64,000 nucleotides of DNA, taken from positions 186,001 through 250,000 of the forward strand of contig NZ_JACHZQ010000001.1 of NCBI RefSeq assembly GCF_014193655.1, given 5' to 3'. The stretch's first letter is position 1. The number at the start of each line of letters is the position of its first letter. Positions 1 to 7,959 of this stretch are shown piece after piece. Both the position numbers and the translations under genes were made by a program. A model generated the notes under the pieces. That model was not told where the DNA came from. It saw only the letters and a list, made by a program, of their open reading frames with translations, and ran no database searches. The DNA is from Rhizobium sp. BK313. Lineage in GTDB: Bacteria > Pseudomonadota > Alphaproteobacteria > Rhizobiales > Rhizobiaceae.

Positions 1-1247
1 TCGAAGACATTGTAATCGATCGCCGACTGCTGCGTCTTGGCGGCGATGGTCTTCGAACGCTTCGGATCCCAGACGACGATATCGGCATCGGCACCGACGA
101 GGATCGCACCCTTCTTCGGATAGACGTTGAGGATCTTGGCGATGTTGGTCGACGTCACCGCGACGAACTCGTTCATGGTCAGACGGCCGGTGTTGACACC
201 ATGGGTCCAGAGCATCGGCATGCGGTCTTCGAGGCCTCCGGTACCATTCGGGATCTTGGTGAAGTCGCCAAGGCCAAAGCGTTTCTGTTCGGTCGTGAAG
301 GCGCAATGGTCGGTGGCGACCACCTGCAGCGAACCGGAGGCGAGGCCGGCCCAGAGGCTGTCCTGATGCTGCTTGTTGCGGAAGGGCGGCGACATGACGC
401 GGCGGGCGGCATGGTCCCAATCGGCATTGGCATATTCGCTCTCATCGAGCGTCAGGTGCTGGATCAGCGGTTCGCCATAGACGCGCATGCCCTTCTGACG
501 GGCGCGACGGATGGCTTCGTGTGCCTGTTCGCAGGAGGTATGAACGATATAAACCGGGCTGCCGGCCATATCGGCGATCATGATGGCGCGGTTCGTCGCT
601 TCGCCTTCGACTTCGGCGGGGCGGGAATAGGCGTGCGCTTCCGGGCCGTTATTGCCTTCAGCAAGCAGTTTCGCTTGCATCTGCGCCACCACGTCGCCGT
701 TCTCGGCGTGGACGAGGGGCAGCGCGCCGAGTTCGGCGCAGCGCTGGAAGGAGGAGAACATCTCGTCGTCATCCACCATCAGCGCCCCCTTATAGGCCAT
801 GAAGTGCTTGAAGGTGTTGATGCCCTTGTCGCGGACGACGGTTTCCATCTCGTTGAAGACCTGCTCGCTCCACCAGGTGATCGCCATGTGGAAGGAGTAG
901 TCGCAGTTCGCCCGCGTCGATTTGTTGTCCCACATTGTCAGTGCTTCGAGCAGCGACTGGCCGGGTGAGGGGAGCGCAAAATCCACCACCATCGTCGTGC
1001 CGCCGGCAAGCGCTGCCCGCGTGCCACTCTCGAAATCGTCGGAGGAATAGGTGCCCATGAACGGCATTTCGAGATGCGTATGCGGATCGATGCCGCCCGG
1101 CATGACATAGCAGCCCGTGGCATCGAGCACTTCATTGCCGGACAGGTTCTGCCCGATCTCGACGATCTTGCCGCCTTCGACCTTGACGTCGGCCTTATAG
1201 GTCAGATCGGCCGTGACGATGGTTCCACCCTTGATGACTGTGCTCAT
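1..1247 (-). CDS. hydA: Dihydropyrimidinase / D-hydantoinase (3' end beyond window)
   Basis: Cyclic amidohydrolase that opens dihydrouracil and dihydrothymine to N-carbamoyl-beta-amino acids, the second step of reductive pyrimidine degradation. The first 415 residues are visible; the family is usually about 480, so roughly 70 C-terminal residues lie beyond the left edge. Seen: metal-binding DPHTH at residues 54-58, FMAYKG carrying the lysine expected to be carbamylated, VHAENG and IVHTS with further histidine ligands, and ATDHCAF with the last aspartate ligand. The ATG at 1247-1245 begins MSTVIKGGTIV, the normal family start. It lies 49 nt downstream of the ureidopropionase gene, probably in the same transcript. 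Substrate choice between hydantoins and dihydropyrimidines cannot be read from sequence, but the preA/preT/rutR neighbours favour pyrimidines. Confidence 0.93.
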   Translation of the reverse strand, partial: MSTVIKGGTIVTADLTYKADVKVEGGKIVEIGQNLSGNEVLDATGCYVMPGGIDPHTHLEMPFMGTYSSDDFESGTRAALAGGTTMVVDFALPSPGQSLLEALTMWDNKSTRANCDYSFHMAITWWSEQVFNEMETVVRDKGINTFKHFMAYKGALMVDDDEMFSSFQRCAELGALPLVHAENGDVVAQMQAKLLAEGNNGPEAHAYSRPAEVEGEATNRAIMIADMAGSPVYIVHTSCEQAHEAIRRARQKGMRVYGEPLIQHLTLDESEYANADWDHAARRVMSPPFRNKQHQDSLWAGLASGSLQVVATDHCAFTTEQKRFGLGDFTKIPNGTGGLEDRMPMLWTHGVNTGRLTMNEFVAVTSTNIAKILNVYPKKGAILVGADADIVVWDPKRSKTIAAKTQQSAIDYNVF

Positions 1248-1296
1248 GGCGTCTGCTCCCGATGTGTGAAATTCTGTTGCTGCGCGAGACGCGGTA

Positions 1297-2550
1297 TCAC
1301 GCCACGATCTCCGCAGTCTCCATGACCGCATGGAACAGGACATCCGCACCCGCGGCGGCCCATTCCTTGGAAATTTCTTCGGCCTCGTTGTGCGACAGGC
1401 CGCCGACGCAGGGACACATGACCATGGTGGCGGGCGCCACCTTGGCAGCCCAGCAGGCGTCGTGGCCGGCGCCGGAGATGATGTTCATGTGGCTGTAGCC
1501 CAGCTTCTCCGCGGCGTTGCGCACGGCGGTGACGAGCTTCGGATCGAAGGTCACCGGCTCGAAATGGCCGATGGCCTCGACGGAGCAGCCGACGCCGAGG
1601 GCATCGCAGATGTCAGGCGCCTCAGCCTCGATCTTGGCGCGCATACGGTCGAGTTTCGCCTTGTCGGGCGAGCGGATGTCGACAGTGAAGACCACCTTGC
1701 CGGGCAGCACGTTGCGCGAATTCGGCGAGAAAAATACCTGACCGACGCCGCCGACGGCGCCCGGCTGGTTTTCCATCGCGACGCCCTGCACCATTTCGAT
1801 GATCCGCGACATGGCAAGCCCGGCATTGACGCGCATGTTCATCGGCGTCGAGCCGGTATGCGCTTCCTTGCCGGTCAGTGTGAATTCCAGCCACCACAAG
1901 CCCTGACAGTGCGTGACGACGCCGATCGTCTTCTCCTCGGCCTCGAGGATCGGACCCTGCTCGATGTGATATTCGAAGTAGGCATGCATCTTGCGGCTGC
2001 CTACCTCTTCTTCTCCGAGCCAGCCGATGCGCTTCAGCTCCTCGCCAAAGGTTTTACCTTCCGGGTCCTTGCGGCCATAGGCGTAGTCCAGCGAATGCAC
2101 GCCGGCGAAGACGCCGGAGGCGAGCATGGCAGGGGCGAAGCGTGCGCCTTCTTCATTGGTCCAATTTGTGACCACGATCGGATGTTTGGTCTTGATGCCG
2201 AGATCGTTCATCGTGCGGACGACTTCAAGCGCGCCCAATACGCCGAGCACGCCGTCATATTTGCCGCCGGTCGGCTGTGTGTCGAGATGCGAGCCGACAT
2301 AGACAGGCAGTGCGTCCGGGTCGACGCCGGGGCGGGTCGCGAACATCGTGCCCATCTTGTCGATGCCGACCTTCATGCCAGCATCCTCGCACCACGTCTT
2401 GAAAAGGCTGCGGCCTTCGGCATCGGAGTCGGTCAGCGTCTGGCGATTGTTGCCGCCGGCAATGCCGGGGCCGATCTTCGCCATATCCATCAGTGCGTCC
2501 CAAAGGCGATCGCCGTTGATACGCATGTTTTCTCCTGGCGCTACCACCAT
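1297..2550 (-). CDS. Beta-ureidopropionase / N-carbamoyl-L-amino-acid amidohydrolase (M20 family)
   Basis: Zn-dependent hydrolase of the hydantoinase/carbamoylase branch of peptidase family M20, 417 residues, the normal size. In this context it should hydrolyse N-carbamoyl-beta-alanine to beta-alanine, CO2 and ammonia, the last step of the pathway. Seen: HLDTQP (first metal histidine), NEEGARFAP, YFEYHIEQGP, and the C-terminal GAGHDACWAA and GGLSHNEAE motifs. The open frame extends upstream, but ATG at 2550 is chosen because GAGG lies 8 nt before it and the protein then begins MVVAPGENMRINGDRLW, like known rhizobial homologues. Allantoate amidohydrolase is the main alternative. A candidate RutR operator lies about 140 nt upstream. 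Confidence 0.88.
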   Translation of the reverse strand: MVVAPGENMRINGDRLWDALMDMAKIGPGIAGGNNRQTLTDSDAEGRSLFKTWCEDAGMKVGIDKMGTMFATRPGVDPDALPVYVGSHLDTQPTGGKYDGVLGVLGALEVVRTMNDLGIKTKHPIVVTNWTNEEGARFAPAMLASGVFAGVHSLDYAYGRKDPEGKTFGEELKRIGWLGEEEVGSRKMHAYFEYHIEQGPILEAEEKTIGVVTHCQGLWWLEFTLTGKEAHTGSTPMNMRVNAGLAMSRIIEMVQGVAMENQPGAVGGVGQVFFSPNSRNVLPGKVVFTVDIRSPDKAKLDRMRAKIEAEAPDICDALGVGCSVEAIGHFEPVTFDPKLVTAVRNAAEKLGYSHMNIISGAGHDACWAAKVAPATMVMCPCVGGLSHNEAEEISKEWAAAGADVLFHAVMETAEIVA

Positions 2551-2690
2551 GATGCAATCCTCACCTGTTTGTCCCGGGTCATGCAAGGTGCATGCCCAAT
2601 TGTTCCCGATGGTCACTCTCCGGAGCGCTTGCTTGTTTTTCTCGCCCCGGAAAATCGCCGGTTGCCTTTATAAGACATCTGACGGATAAT

Positions 2691-2706
2691 TTGACCGATT
2701 GGTAAA
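2691..2706. promoter_or_regulatory. Candidate RutR operator
   Basis: TTGACCGATTGGTAAA matches 12 of the 14 fixed bases of the E. coli RutR consensus TTGACCAnnTGGTCAA. It sits between the divergent ureidopropionase and rutR genes, so it could control both. It is the best single piece of evidence that this TetR protein is RutR-like. Confidence 0.7.
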
Positions 2707-2850
2707 CATTACAACTTCCGTGGCGGCGCTCAAGACGAAAAGCACGAAAATTCCCGACAAAATTATAGGCAATTGCCCATATTTAGAGCGTGGGCGGGGG
2801 AATGAGAGCTTGGCCGAAGGGCTTGGATTTCAAGGAGAAACATCGCAGAC

Positions 2851-3495
2851 ATGGCCATCCCCAGAGCCGCCAAGACGCAACGCCGCACCCGCATTCAGGA
2901 AGAAAAAGAGGAAGTGATACTCGAAGCCGCGCTGGATGTATTTTCAGTGCATGGCTTTCGCGGATCGACCATCGACCAGATCGCGGAAGTCGCCGGCATG
3001 TCGAAACCCAATCTGCTCTATTATTTCCGCACAAAGGAAGCCATGCACCGCGCGTTGATAGACCGGGTGCTGTTTACATGGCTGGAGCCGCTGCGCGCCT
3101 TCGATGCCAATGGCAATCCCGAAAGCGAGATCCGCTCCTATATCCGCCGCAAGCTCGAAATGGCCCGCGATTTCCCGCGGGAAAGCCGCCTGTTCGCCAA
3201 TGAAATGCTGCAGGGGGCGCCGCATGTCGAGGATGAACTTCGGGGGCCGCTGAAGAGCCTTGTCGACGAAAAGGCCGAGGTCATCCGCGCCTGGGCGAAG
3301 GCCGGCAAGATCGCCAAATGCGATCCCTATCACCTGATCTTCTCCATCTGGTCGACGACGCAGCACTATGCGGATTTCGACGTACAGGTGCGCGCGGTGC
3401 TCGGGCAGGAGCATTCGGGCGACGGGCGTTTCGAGGACGCGGCGCGCTATCTGGAAAAACTCTTCGTCGATGGGCTCGGTATGCGCCGGCCTTGA
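2851..3495 (+). CDS. rutR: TetR-family repressor, RutR-like
   Basis: 214-residue TetR-family protein. The N-terminal helix-turn-helix spans about residues 22-66 (ILEAALDVFSVHGFRGST, then IDQIAEVAGMSKPNLLYYF); the rest is the ligand-binding and dimer domain with the RutR-typical SRLFANEMLQGAP and IFSIWSTTQHYADF segments. RutR proteins bind uracil or thymine and release operators of pyrimidine-catabolism genes. The gene is divergent from the ureidopropionase/hydA pair and converges on preA. ATG at 2851 follows a weak AAGGAGA about 15 nt upstream. It is named from similarity and context, with high confidence in the family and good confidence in the subfamily. Confidence 0.88.
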   Translation: MAIPRAAKTQRRTRIQEEKEEVILEAALDVFSVHGFRGSTIDQIAEVAGMSKPNLLYYFRTKEAMHRALIDRVLFTWLEPLRAFDANGNPESEIRSYIRRKLEMARDFPRESRLFANEMLQGAPHVEDELRGPLKSLVDEKAEVIRAWAKAGKIAKCDPYHLIFSIWSTTQHYADFDVQVRAVLGQEHSGDGRFEDAARYLEKLFVDGLGMRRP

Positions 3496-3519
3496 CCTTT
3501 CGAATGCGGCGCAATCGCC

Positions 3520-3555
3520 AGCCTTCGCGCTTGTGTCAACATAAGCGCGAAGGCT
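3520..3555. terminator. Bidirectional hairpin between rutR and preA
   Basis: A perfect 13-bp inverted repeat (AGCCTTCGCGCTT and its complement) with a 10-nt loop lies exactly between the convergent rutR and preA stop codons. There is no T-run, so it may be a weak or Rho-assisted terminator for both directions. Confidence 0.6.
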
Positions 3556-3578
3556 GATCTATTGGGAACGGGCCTATC

Positions 3579-4892
3579 TTACTCCGCTGCCTGCCGTGCC
3601 ATCGGGTTGTTCGGATGGGTCGTCCAGTTGGCGTAGTTCGGGTCGACGACCTTGCCGGTGCGCTTGTCGAGGCTGCCGGCCGGCAGCTCTTCCATGGTGA
3701 TGCAGTTTTCGACCGGACAGACGCTGACGCAGAGATTGCAGCCGACACATTCCTCATCCATCACCTCGAAATGCCTGACCCCGTCGACCATGTTGGTGAT
3801 CGCCTGATGCGAGGTATCTTCGCAGGCGATGTAGCAGCGACCGCATTTGATGCAGGCGTCCTGGTCGATCTTCGCCTTGGCGATGTAGTTGAGGTTTAGG
3901 TACTGCCAGTCGGAGACGTTGGGCACTGCGCGACCGATGATGTCGTCCAAATTGCGGTGGCCCTTTTCGTCCATCCAATCGGAGAGGCCGGTGATCATTT
4001 CCTCTACGATCTTGAAGCCGTAAGTCATCGCTGCCGTGCAAACCTGGACGTTGCCGGCGCCGAGGGCGAGGAATTCGGCCGCGTCACGCCAGGTGGTGAT
4101 GCCGCCGATACCGGAGATCGGCAGGCCGTAGGTTTCGCGATCGCGGGCGATCTCCGCCACCATGTTGAGCGCAATCGGCTTGACCGCCGGGCCGCAATAG
4201 CCGCCGTGGCTGCCCTTGCCGCCGACGGTCGGGTTCGGCGCGAAATTGTCGAGGTCGACGGAGACGATCGAGTTGATGGTGTTGATCAGCGACACGGCGT
4301 CGGTGCCGCCGGCCTTGGCTGCGCGGGCCGGCTTGCGAATGTCGGTGATGTTGGGCGTCAGCTTGGTGATGACGGGCATGCGGGTATATTGCTTGCACCA
4401 GCGCACAACCATCTCGATATATTCCGGCACCTGGCCGACCGCGGAGCCCATGCCGCGCTCGGACATGCCGTGCGGACAGCCGAAATTGAGCTCGATGCCA
4501 TCTGCGCCGGTTTCCTCCACCAGCGGCAGGATCGCCTTCCAGGATTGCTCCTCGCAGGGAACCATGATCGAGGCGATGAGGGCGCGATCCGGCCAGTTCA
4601 TCTTCACCTGCTTCATTTCGCGCAAATTGGTGAAGAGGTCGCGGTCGGTGATCAGCTCGATATTGTTGAGGCCGAGCAGGCGGCGGTCGGCGCCCCAGAT
4701 CGCGCCATAGCGCGGGCCGTTGACGTTGACGACAGGCGGGCCTTCCTCGCCCAGCGTCTTCCAGACGACACCGCCCCAACCGGCCTTGAAGGCGCGCTCG
4801 ACGTTGTAGGCCTTGTCGGTCGGCGGCGCCGATGCGAGCCAGAACGGGTTCGGAGATTTGATGCCGACGAAATTATTGCGGAGATCAGCCAT
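3579..4892 (-). CDS. preA: NAD-dependent dihydropyrimidine dehydrogenase, PreA subunit
   Basis: Catalytic subunit that reduces uracil and thymine to their dihydro forms, first step of the reductive pathway. 437 residues: an N-terminal FMN-binding dihydroorotate-dehydrogenase-like TIM barrel (about 1-310; SPNPFWLASAPPT, IELNFGCPHGMSERGMG, SGIGGI) and a C-terminal ferredoxin domain with two [4Fe-4S] motifs, CIKCGRCYIAC and CVGCNLCVSVC. ATG at 4892 (MADLRNNFVGIKSPNP) is chosen over the longer frame because GGGAGA lies 6 nt upstream. It begins 13 nt after the preT stop, so the two form an operon and, by family knowledge, a heteromeric complex with electrons passing from PreT. Confidence 0.96.
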   Translation of the reverse strand: MADLRNNFVGIKSPNPFWLASAPPTDKAYNVERAFKAGWGGVVWKTLGEEGPPVVNVNGPRYGAIWGADRRLLGLNNIELITDRDLFTNLREMKQVKMNWPDRALIASIMVPCEEQSWKAILPLVEETGADGIELNFGCPHGMSERGMGSAVGQVPEYIEMVVRWCKQYTRMPVITKLTPNITDIRKPARAAKAGGTDAVSLINTINSIVSVDLDNFAPNPTVGGKGSHGGYCGPAVKPIALNMVAEIARDRETYGLPISGIGGITTWRDAAEFLALGAGNVQVCTAAMTYGFKIVEEMITGLSDWMDEKGHRNLDDIIGRAVPNVSDWQYLNLNYIAKAKIDQDACIKCGRCYIACEDTSHQAITNMVDGVRHFEVMDEECVGCNLCVSVCPVENCITMEELPAGSLDKRTGKVVDPNYANWTTHPNNPMARQAAE

Positions 4893-4905
4893 ATCAATTC
4901 TCCCT

Positions 4906-6267
4906 TCAAGCGACAGCAACGGTCGGCTGCGCGGCGGCAGCGAACGCACGGTTGATGGATTCGGCCGCGTCACGGCCCTGCGCGACAGCGGAGACTGTCA
5001 GGTCGTCGCCGCCGAGGACGCAGTCGCCGCCAGCCCAGACGCCGTCGAGTGAGGTTCGGCCTTCGCCGTCGATGGCGATGCGGCCGGATTCCATGCGCAA
5101 TGCGCCGAGGCCGGAGGCTTCGAATGTCTGGCCGATCGCCTTGAAGATCTGGTCGGCCGCAATGACGCCGGTATCGCCGGTGCTAGTCAGCTTGCCGTCG
5201 CGCAACTCGGTATATTCCACCTCGATGCCGGCAACCTTGCCGTCCTTTTCGAGAATGCGCTTCGGCGCCAGCCAGTGTCGGATGATGACGCCCTTGGAGG
5301 TGGCGAGATCCTGCTCGTATTCCGAGGCGTTCATGTGCTCCTTGCCGCGGCGGTAACAGATGGTCACTTCTTCGGCGCCGAGCAGCTTCGCCTGCACGCC
5401 GGCATCGATCGCGGTCATGCCACCGCCGAGAACGACGACGCGGCGGCCGATGGCGATGTCGGACTTGTCCTTCGCCTGGCGCAGATCGGCGATATAGGCA
5501 ACGGCATCGGCGACGCCGTCGAGATCCTCACCTTCGGCACGCAGCGCGTTGACGCCGGCTAGGCCGAGACCAAGGAAGACTGCGTCGTATTGCGACGAAA
5601 GATCGGCAAGGCTGAAATTACGGCCGAGTGCCTGGCCATTCTTTACTTCGATGCCGCCGATCGAAAGCACATAGTCGACCTCTTTCTGCGCGAAATCGTC
5701 GACCGTCTTATAGGTGGCAATGCCGTATTCGTTGAGGCCGCCGGCCTTTTCGCGGGCGTCGAAGATGGTGACGTCATGGCCTTTCACAGCAAGACGGTGG
5801 GCGCAGGCAAGGCCGGCAGGACCGGCGCCGACAACGGCAATCTTTTTGCCGGTCGAGGCGGCGCGGGCATAAAACTGCTTGTTTGCACCCATGGCGGCGT
5901 CGGTCGCGTAGCGCTGCAGGCGGCCGATTTCGACGGGGCGCTCTTCGGCGGTGTTGCGCACGCAGGCCTGCTCGCAGAGCTGTTCGGTGGGACAGACGCG
6001 GGCGCACATGCCGCCCAGTATGTTCTGGTCGAAGATCGTCTTGGCCGAGCCGATCGGATTTCCGGTCGAGATCTGGCGGATGAACAGCGGAATGTCGATG
6101 GAGGTCGGACAGGCCGTCATGCACGGCGCGTCATAGCAAAAATAACAGCGGTCGGAAGCGACCAGCGCCTCATGATCGTCAAGGCGCGGATGCAGGTCGG
6201 AAAAATTCGCATCATATTCGGCTGGCGTCAGCCTGCCTTTATGAATCCCAGTTTCCAGTCGTCCCAT
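4906..6267 (-). CDS. preT: NAD-dependent dihydropyrimidine dehydrogenase, PreT subunit
   Basis: Electron-input subunit, 453 residues, similar to the small subunit of glutamate synthase. The N-terminal Fe-S region holds CYFCYDAPCMTACP and CARVCPTEQLCEQACV; next come the FAD-binding GAGPAGLACA near residue 150 and an NAD(P)-binding VVLGGGMTAIDAG near residue 280; a second FAD motif, VWAGGDCV, is near the C-terminus. Aspartate synthase-like paralogues (AegA, GltD) look similar, but the adjacent preA and pyrimidine genes settle the assignment. ATG 6267 is followed by MGRLETGIHKGRL. Three AAACGG-type repeats lie directly upstream. Confidence 0.95.
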   Translation of the reverse strand: MGRLETGIHKGRLTPAEYDANFSDLHPRLDDHEALVASDRCYFCYDAPCMTACPTSIDIPLFIRQISTGNPIGSAKTIFDQNILGGMCARVCPTEQLCEQACVRNTAEERPVEIGRLQRYATDAAMGANKQFYARAASTGKKIAVVGAGPAGLACAHRLAVKGHDVTIFDAREKAGGLNEYGIATYKTVDDFAQKEVDYVLSIGGIEVKNGQALGRNFSLADLSSQYDAVFLGLGLAGVNALRAEGEDLDGVADAVAYIADLRQAKDKSDIAIGRRVVVLGGGMTAIDAGVQAKLLGAEEVTICYRRGKEHMNASEYEQDLATSKGVIIRHWLAPKRILEKDGKVAGIEVEYTELRDGKLTSTGDTGVIAADQIFKAIGQTFEASGLGALRMESGRIAIDGEGRTSLDGVWAGGDCVLGGDDLTVSAVAQGRDAAESINRAFAAAAQPTVAVA

Positions 6268-6286
6268 TGAAGTTCCCTCATTATAG

Positions 6287-6342
6287 TAAACGGCTAGTGG
6301 AACAAACGGTAACTCAGGATAAAAAATTTATCAAACGGTAAA
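6287..6342. promoter_or_regulatory. Repeated RutR-like half-sites upstream of preT
   Basis: CAAACGGTAA occurs twice (6303-6312 and 6332-6341) and TAAACGG once (6287-6293). The segment 6327-6342 read on the minus strand is TTTACCGTTTGATAAA, which shares TT-ACCG--TTG-TAAA with the 2691 operator and matches 10 of 14 fixed RutR consensus bases. The sites lie 20-75 nt before the preT start, a natural operator position. Binding is inferred. Confidence 0.5.
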
Positions 6343-6629
6343 ATTTTTGGATTTTTGGTTTTGCCGAAACAGATATTGTGGTTGCGATTGCACAGCGTTG
6401 CAGACGACGGAGGGGCATCTGCTAACGGCATGTTTTTATGTTGTATTTTTGAAATCGGTCGATGATTTTCTGGAAAGTAAACTATAAATTTCCTGGATTT
6501 CGGTTGGACTTTTGAAAGCCCGGCTGGTGGCCGTTGGCGTCCTTTTTGTCAGCTGCGATAGGCGCCAAAGAAAAAATCAGAATTTTTTTTAAAAAAGATG
6601 GGAACCAAGGCCCGGCACCGTCGTTAAGA

Positions 6630-6758
6630 ATGTGTCTTGGTGATGATCGCATCAACCGATGCACGCCCCCCAAAAGTCATCGCCGGGCATCTACTCACGG
6701 TCCCCTCCCGATGAGTGAAAAGCAGCCAGTGCGCCGCCCTCGCACTGGCTGTTTTCGT
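6630..6758 (+). ncRNA. Candidate trans-acting small RNA with C-rich loop
   Basis: In the gap between preT and the histidine kinase there are three successive plus-strand hairpins: 6639-6657 (GGTGATG/CATCAACC), 6693-6716 (ACTCACGG/CCG-A-TGAGT with loop TCCCCTC), and a strong Rho-independent terminator 6724-6750 followed by GTTTTCGTTT. A UCCCCUC loop could pair with Shine-Dalgarno sequences, a layout seen in several alphaproteobacterial sRNA families. No promoter was recognised, so the 5' end is approximate. The same terminator stem could instead serve the histidine kinase on the other strand. Confidence 0.4.
6724..6755. terminator. Bidirectional Rho-independent terminator
   Basis: Perfect 10-bp stem AGCCAGTGCG / CGCACTGGCT with a 7-nt loop. 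On the plus strand it is followed by GTTTTCGTTT; on the minus strand by GCTTTTCA. It lies about 30 nt past the stop of the histidine kinase gene. Confidence 0.75.
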
Positions 6759-6780
6759 TTGTGGTTTTTGTTCGGGATCG

Positions 6781-7806
6781 TCAGCGGCGCTTCAGGATTT
6801 CATATTCGGTTTCGGGGATCGTCAGGCGGTAGCCTATGCTGTCATCGTTGATCGCAAACTGGGCGCGCCCATTCATGGAGGTGGGGACCACCCGCTCCAA
6901 CACGGTGCGGCTGAAGCTATTGTCCTCGAACTCATGGTCGGCAGGGAAGTAGAAGTGTTCCGACCAAGCCACCTCGATTGCCTTTTTGCCGTTGAGCTCG
7001 GCCTCTTTGCAATTGAGCGTGATGCTGGTGGCACCGGCGGAGATGGCGCCGTGCGAGGCGGAATTGACGATCAATTCATGCAGGGCAAGGCCAAGATGGA
7101 CGGCCGCATTCGGAGTCAGATGCGCATTGATCCCGTAGATCGGCATCGGCATCCCTGCATCGGGCCAATAGGGGGCGAACTGCTTCTCAGCGAGTTCGAA
7201 CAGATACGCGCCACGCCAGCTAGAATCGGTGATCAGGTCCTGCGAGTTCGACAGCGACTGCAGGCGGCCACGGAATTTGATCAGGAAATTGTCAAGCGAC
7301 AGCGTGTGGCGGGCCGTCTGCGTGGCGATGCCCTGGATGATAGCCAGAAGGTTTTTGGAGCGGTGCGACAGCTCGCGCAGGAGCGATTTCAGTACTTTTT
7401 CGCGGTGACGGGTCTCGGTGACTTCGGAGATCACCGAAAGCAGGCCCTGCGATTTACGCCCGCCGATGCGCTCGATCTTCAGCTCGTAAATACGCACCCC
7501 ATCGCCGGTCGGAAGCTCCACTTCCGCACTGACGGGCTTGCCGTTTTCCAGCACTCCACGTTTGAGCTGCAACAGATGTTCGCCGTCTTTCTCGCCGAAG
7601 AGATGGAGATCGGTGCCGCCGATGATAAGGGATGGTTTCAGGTGGTCGGGCAAGTTTTCGGCATAGCGGATCGCAAGGGTCGTATCCTGAAAGAGGATTG
7701 AGATGCCAGCGCTGCCAAGCGCCCGCTCCATCATAGCGGCCTTGCCTTCGAAACTTAAAGGCGCGCCGGATAATGGTTCAGTCGTATTCACCGGCTTGCC
7801 TTTCAC
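6781..7806 (-). CDS. HWE-family sensor histidine kinase of the general stress response
   Basis: 341-residue soluble kinase. Residues about 30-135 look like a PAS sensor domain; the dimerisation box is ELSHRSKNLLAII with phospho-His148; the ATPase domain has the HWE-type N box HELIVNSASHG (His243, Asn248) and WSE at 281-283. HWE/HisKA_2 kinases commonly phosphorylate PhyR. The gene lies next to phyR on the same strand and has its own GGAAC-N16-CGTT promoter at 7914-7938, so it is probably part of the EcfG regulon. Translation starts at a GTG: either 7806 or, with AAAGG 7 nt upstream, the GTG at 7791. There is no membrane segment, so the signal is presumably cytoplasmic. Confidence 0.85.
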   Translation of the reverse strand: MKGKPVNTTEPLSGAPLSFEGKAAMMERALGSAGISILFQDTTLAIRYAENLPDHLKPSLIIGGTDLHLFGEKDGEHLLQLKRGVLENGKPVSAEVELPTGDGVRIYELKIERIGGRKSQGLLSVISEVTETRHREKVLKSLLRELSHRSKNLLAIIQGIATQTARHTLSLDNFLIKFRGRLQSLSNSQDLITDSSWRGAYLFELAEKQFAPYWPDAGMPMPIYGINAHLTPNAAVHLGLALHELIVNSASHGAISAGATSITLNCKEAELNGKKAIEVAWSEHFYFPADHEFEDNSFSRTVLERVVPTSMNGRAQFAINDDSIGYRLTIPETEYEILKRR

Positions 7807-7913
7807 TCGAATTTCGAGAAACCCGCCGACAGGGTATTCTCAACCGGAAGAACTCAAGCCGGTTTATACAGTCAATCGCTATAACAGTCGGTAAAGCGTC
7901 CCTAAGCAGCCGG

Positions 7914-7938
7914 AACGTCCGGCCGCTATCTTTGTTCC
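7914..7938 (-). promoter_or_regulatory. EcfG promoter of the histidine kinase gene
   Basis: On the minus strand GGAAC (7938-7934), exactly 16 nt, then CGTT (7917-7914) fit the alphaproteobacterial EcfG consensus GGAAC-N16/17-CGTT. The predicted start lies about 100-115 nt before the kinase start codon. Confidence 0.8.
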
Positions 7939-7959
7939 GCGACAAGGTGTCAAATCGTG

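Noticed and set aside
1330..2673. 447-codon plus-strand frame opposite the ureidopropionase
   Set aside because: Antisense shadow; histidine/aspartate-rich composition typical of reversed rhizobial codons.
3579..6267. Glutamate synthase subunits
   Set aside because: PreT resembles the GltD subunit, but the partner is a PreA dehydrogenase with two ferredoxin motifs and the neighbours are pyrimidine-degradation genes.
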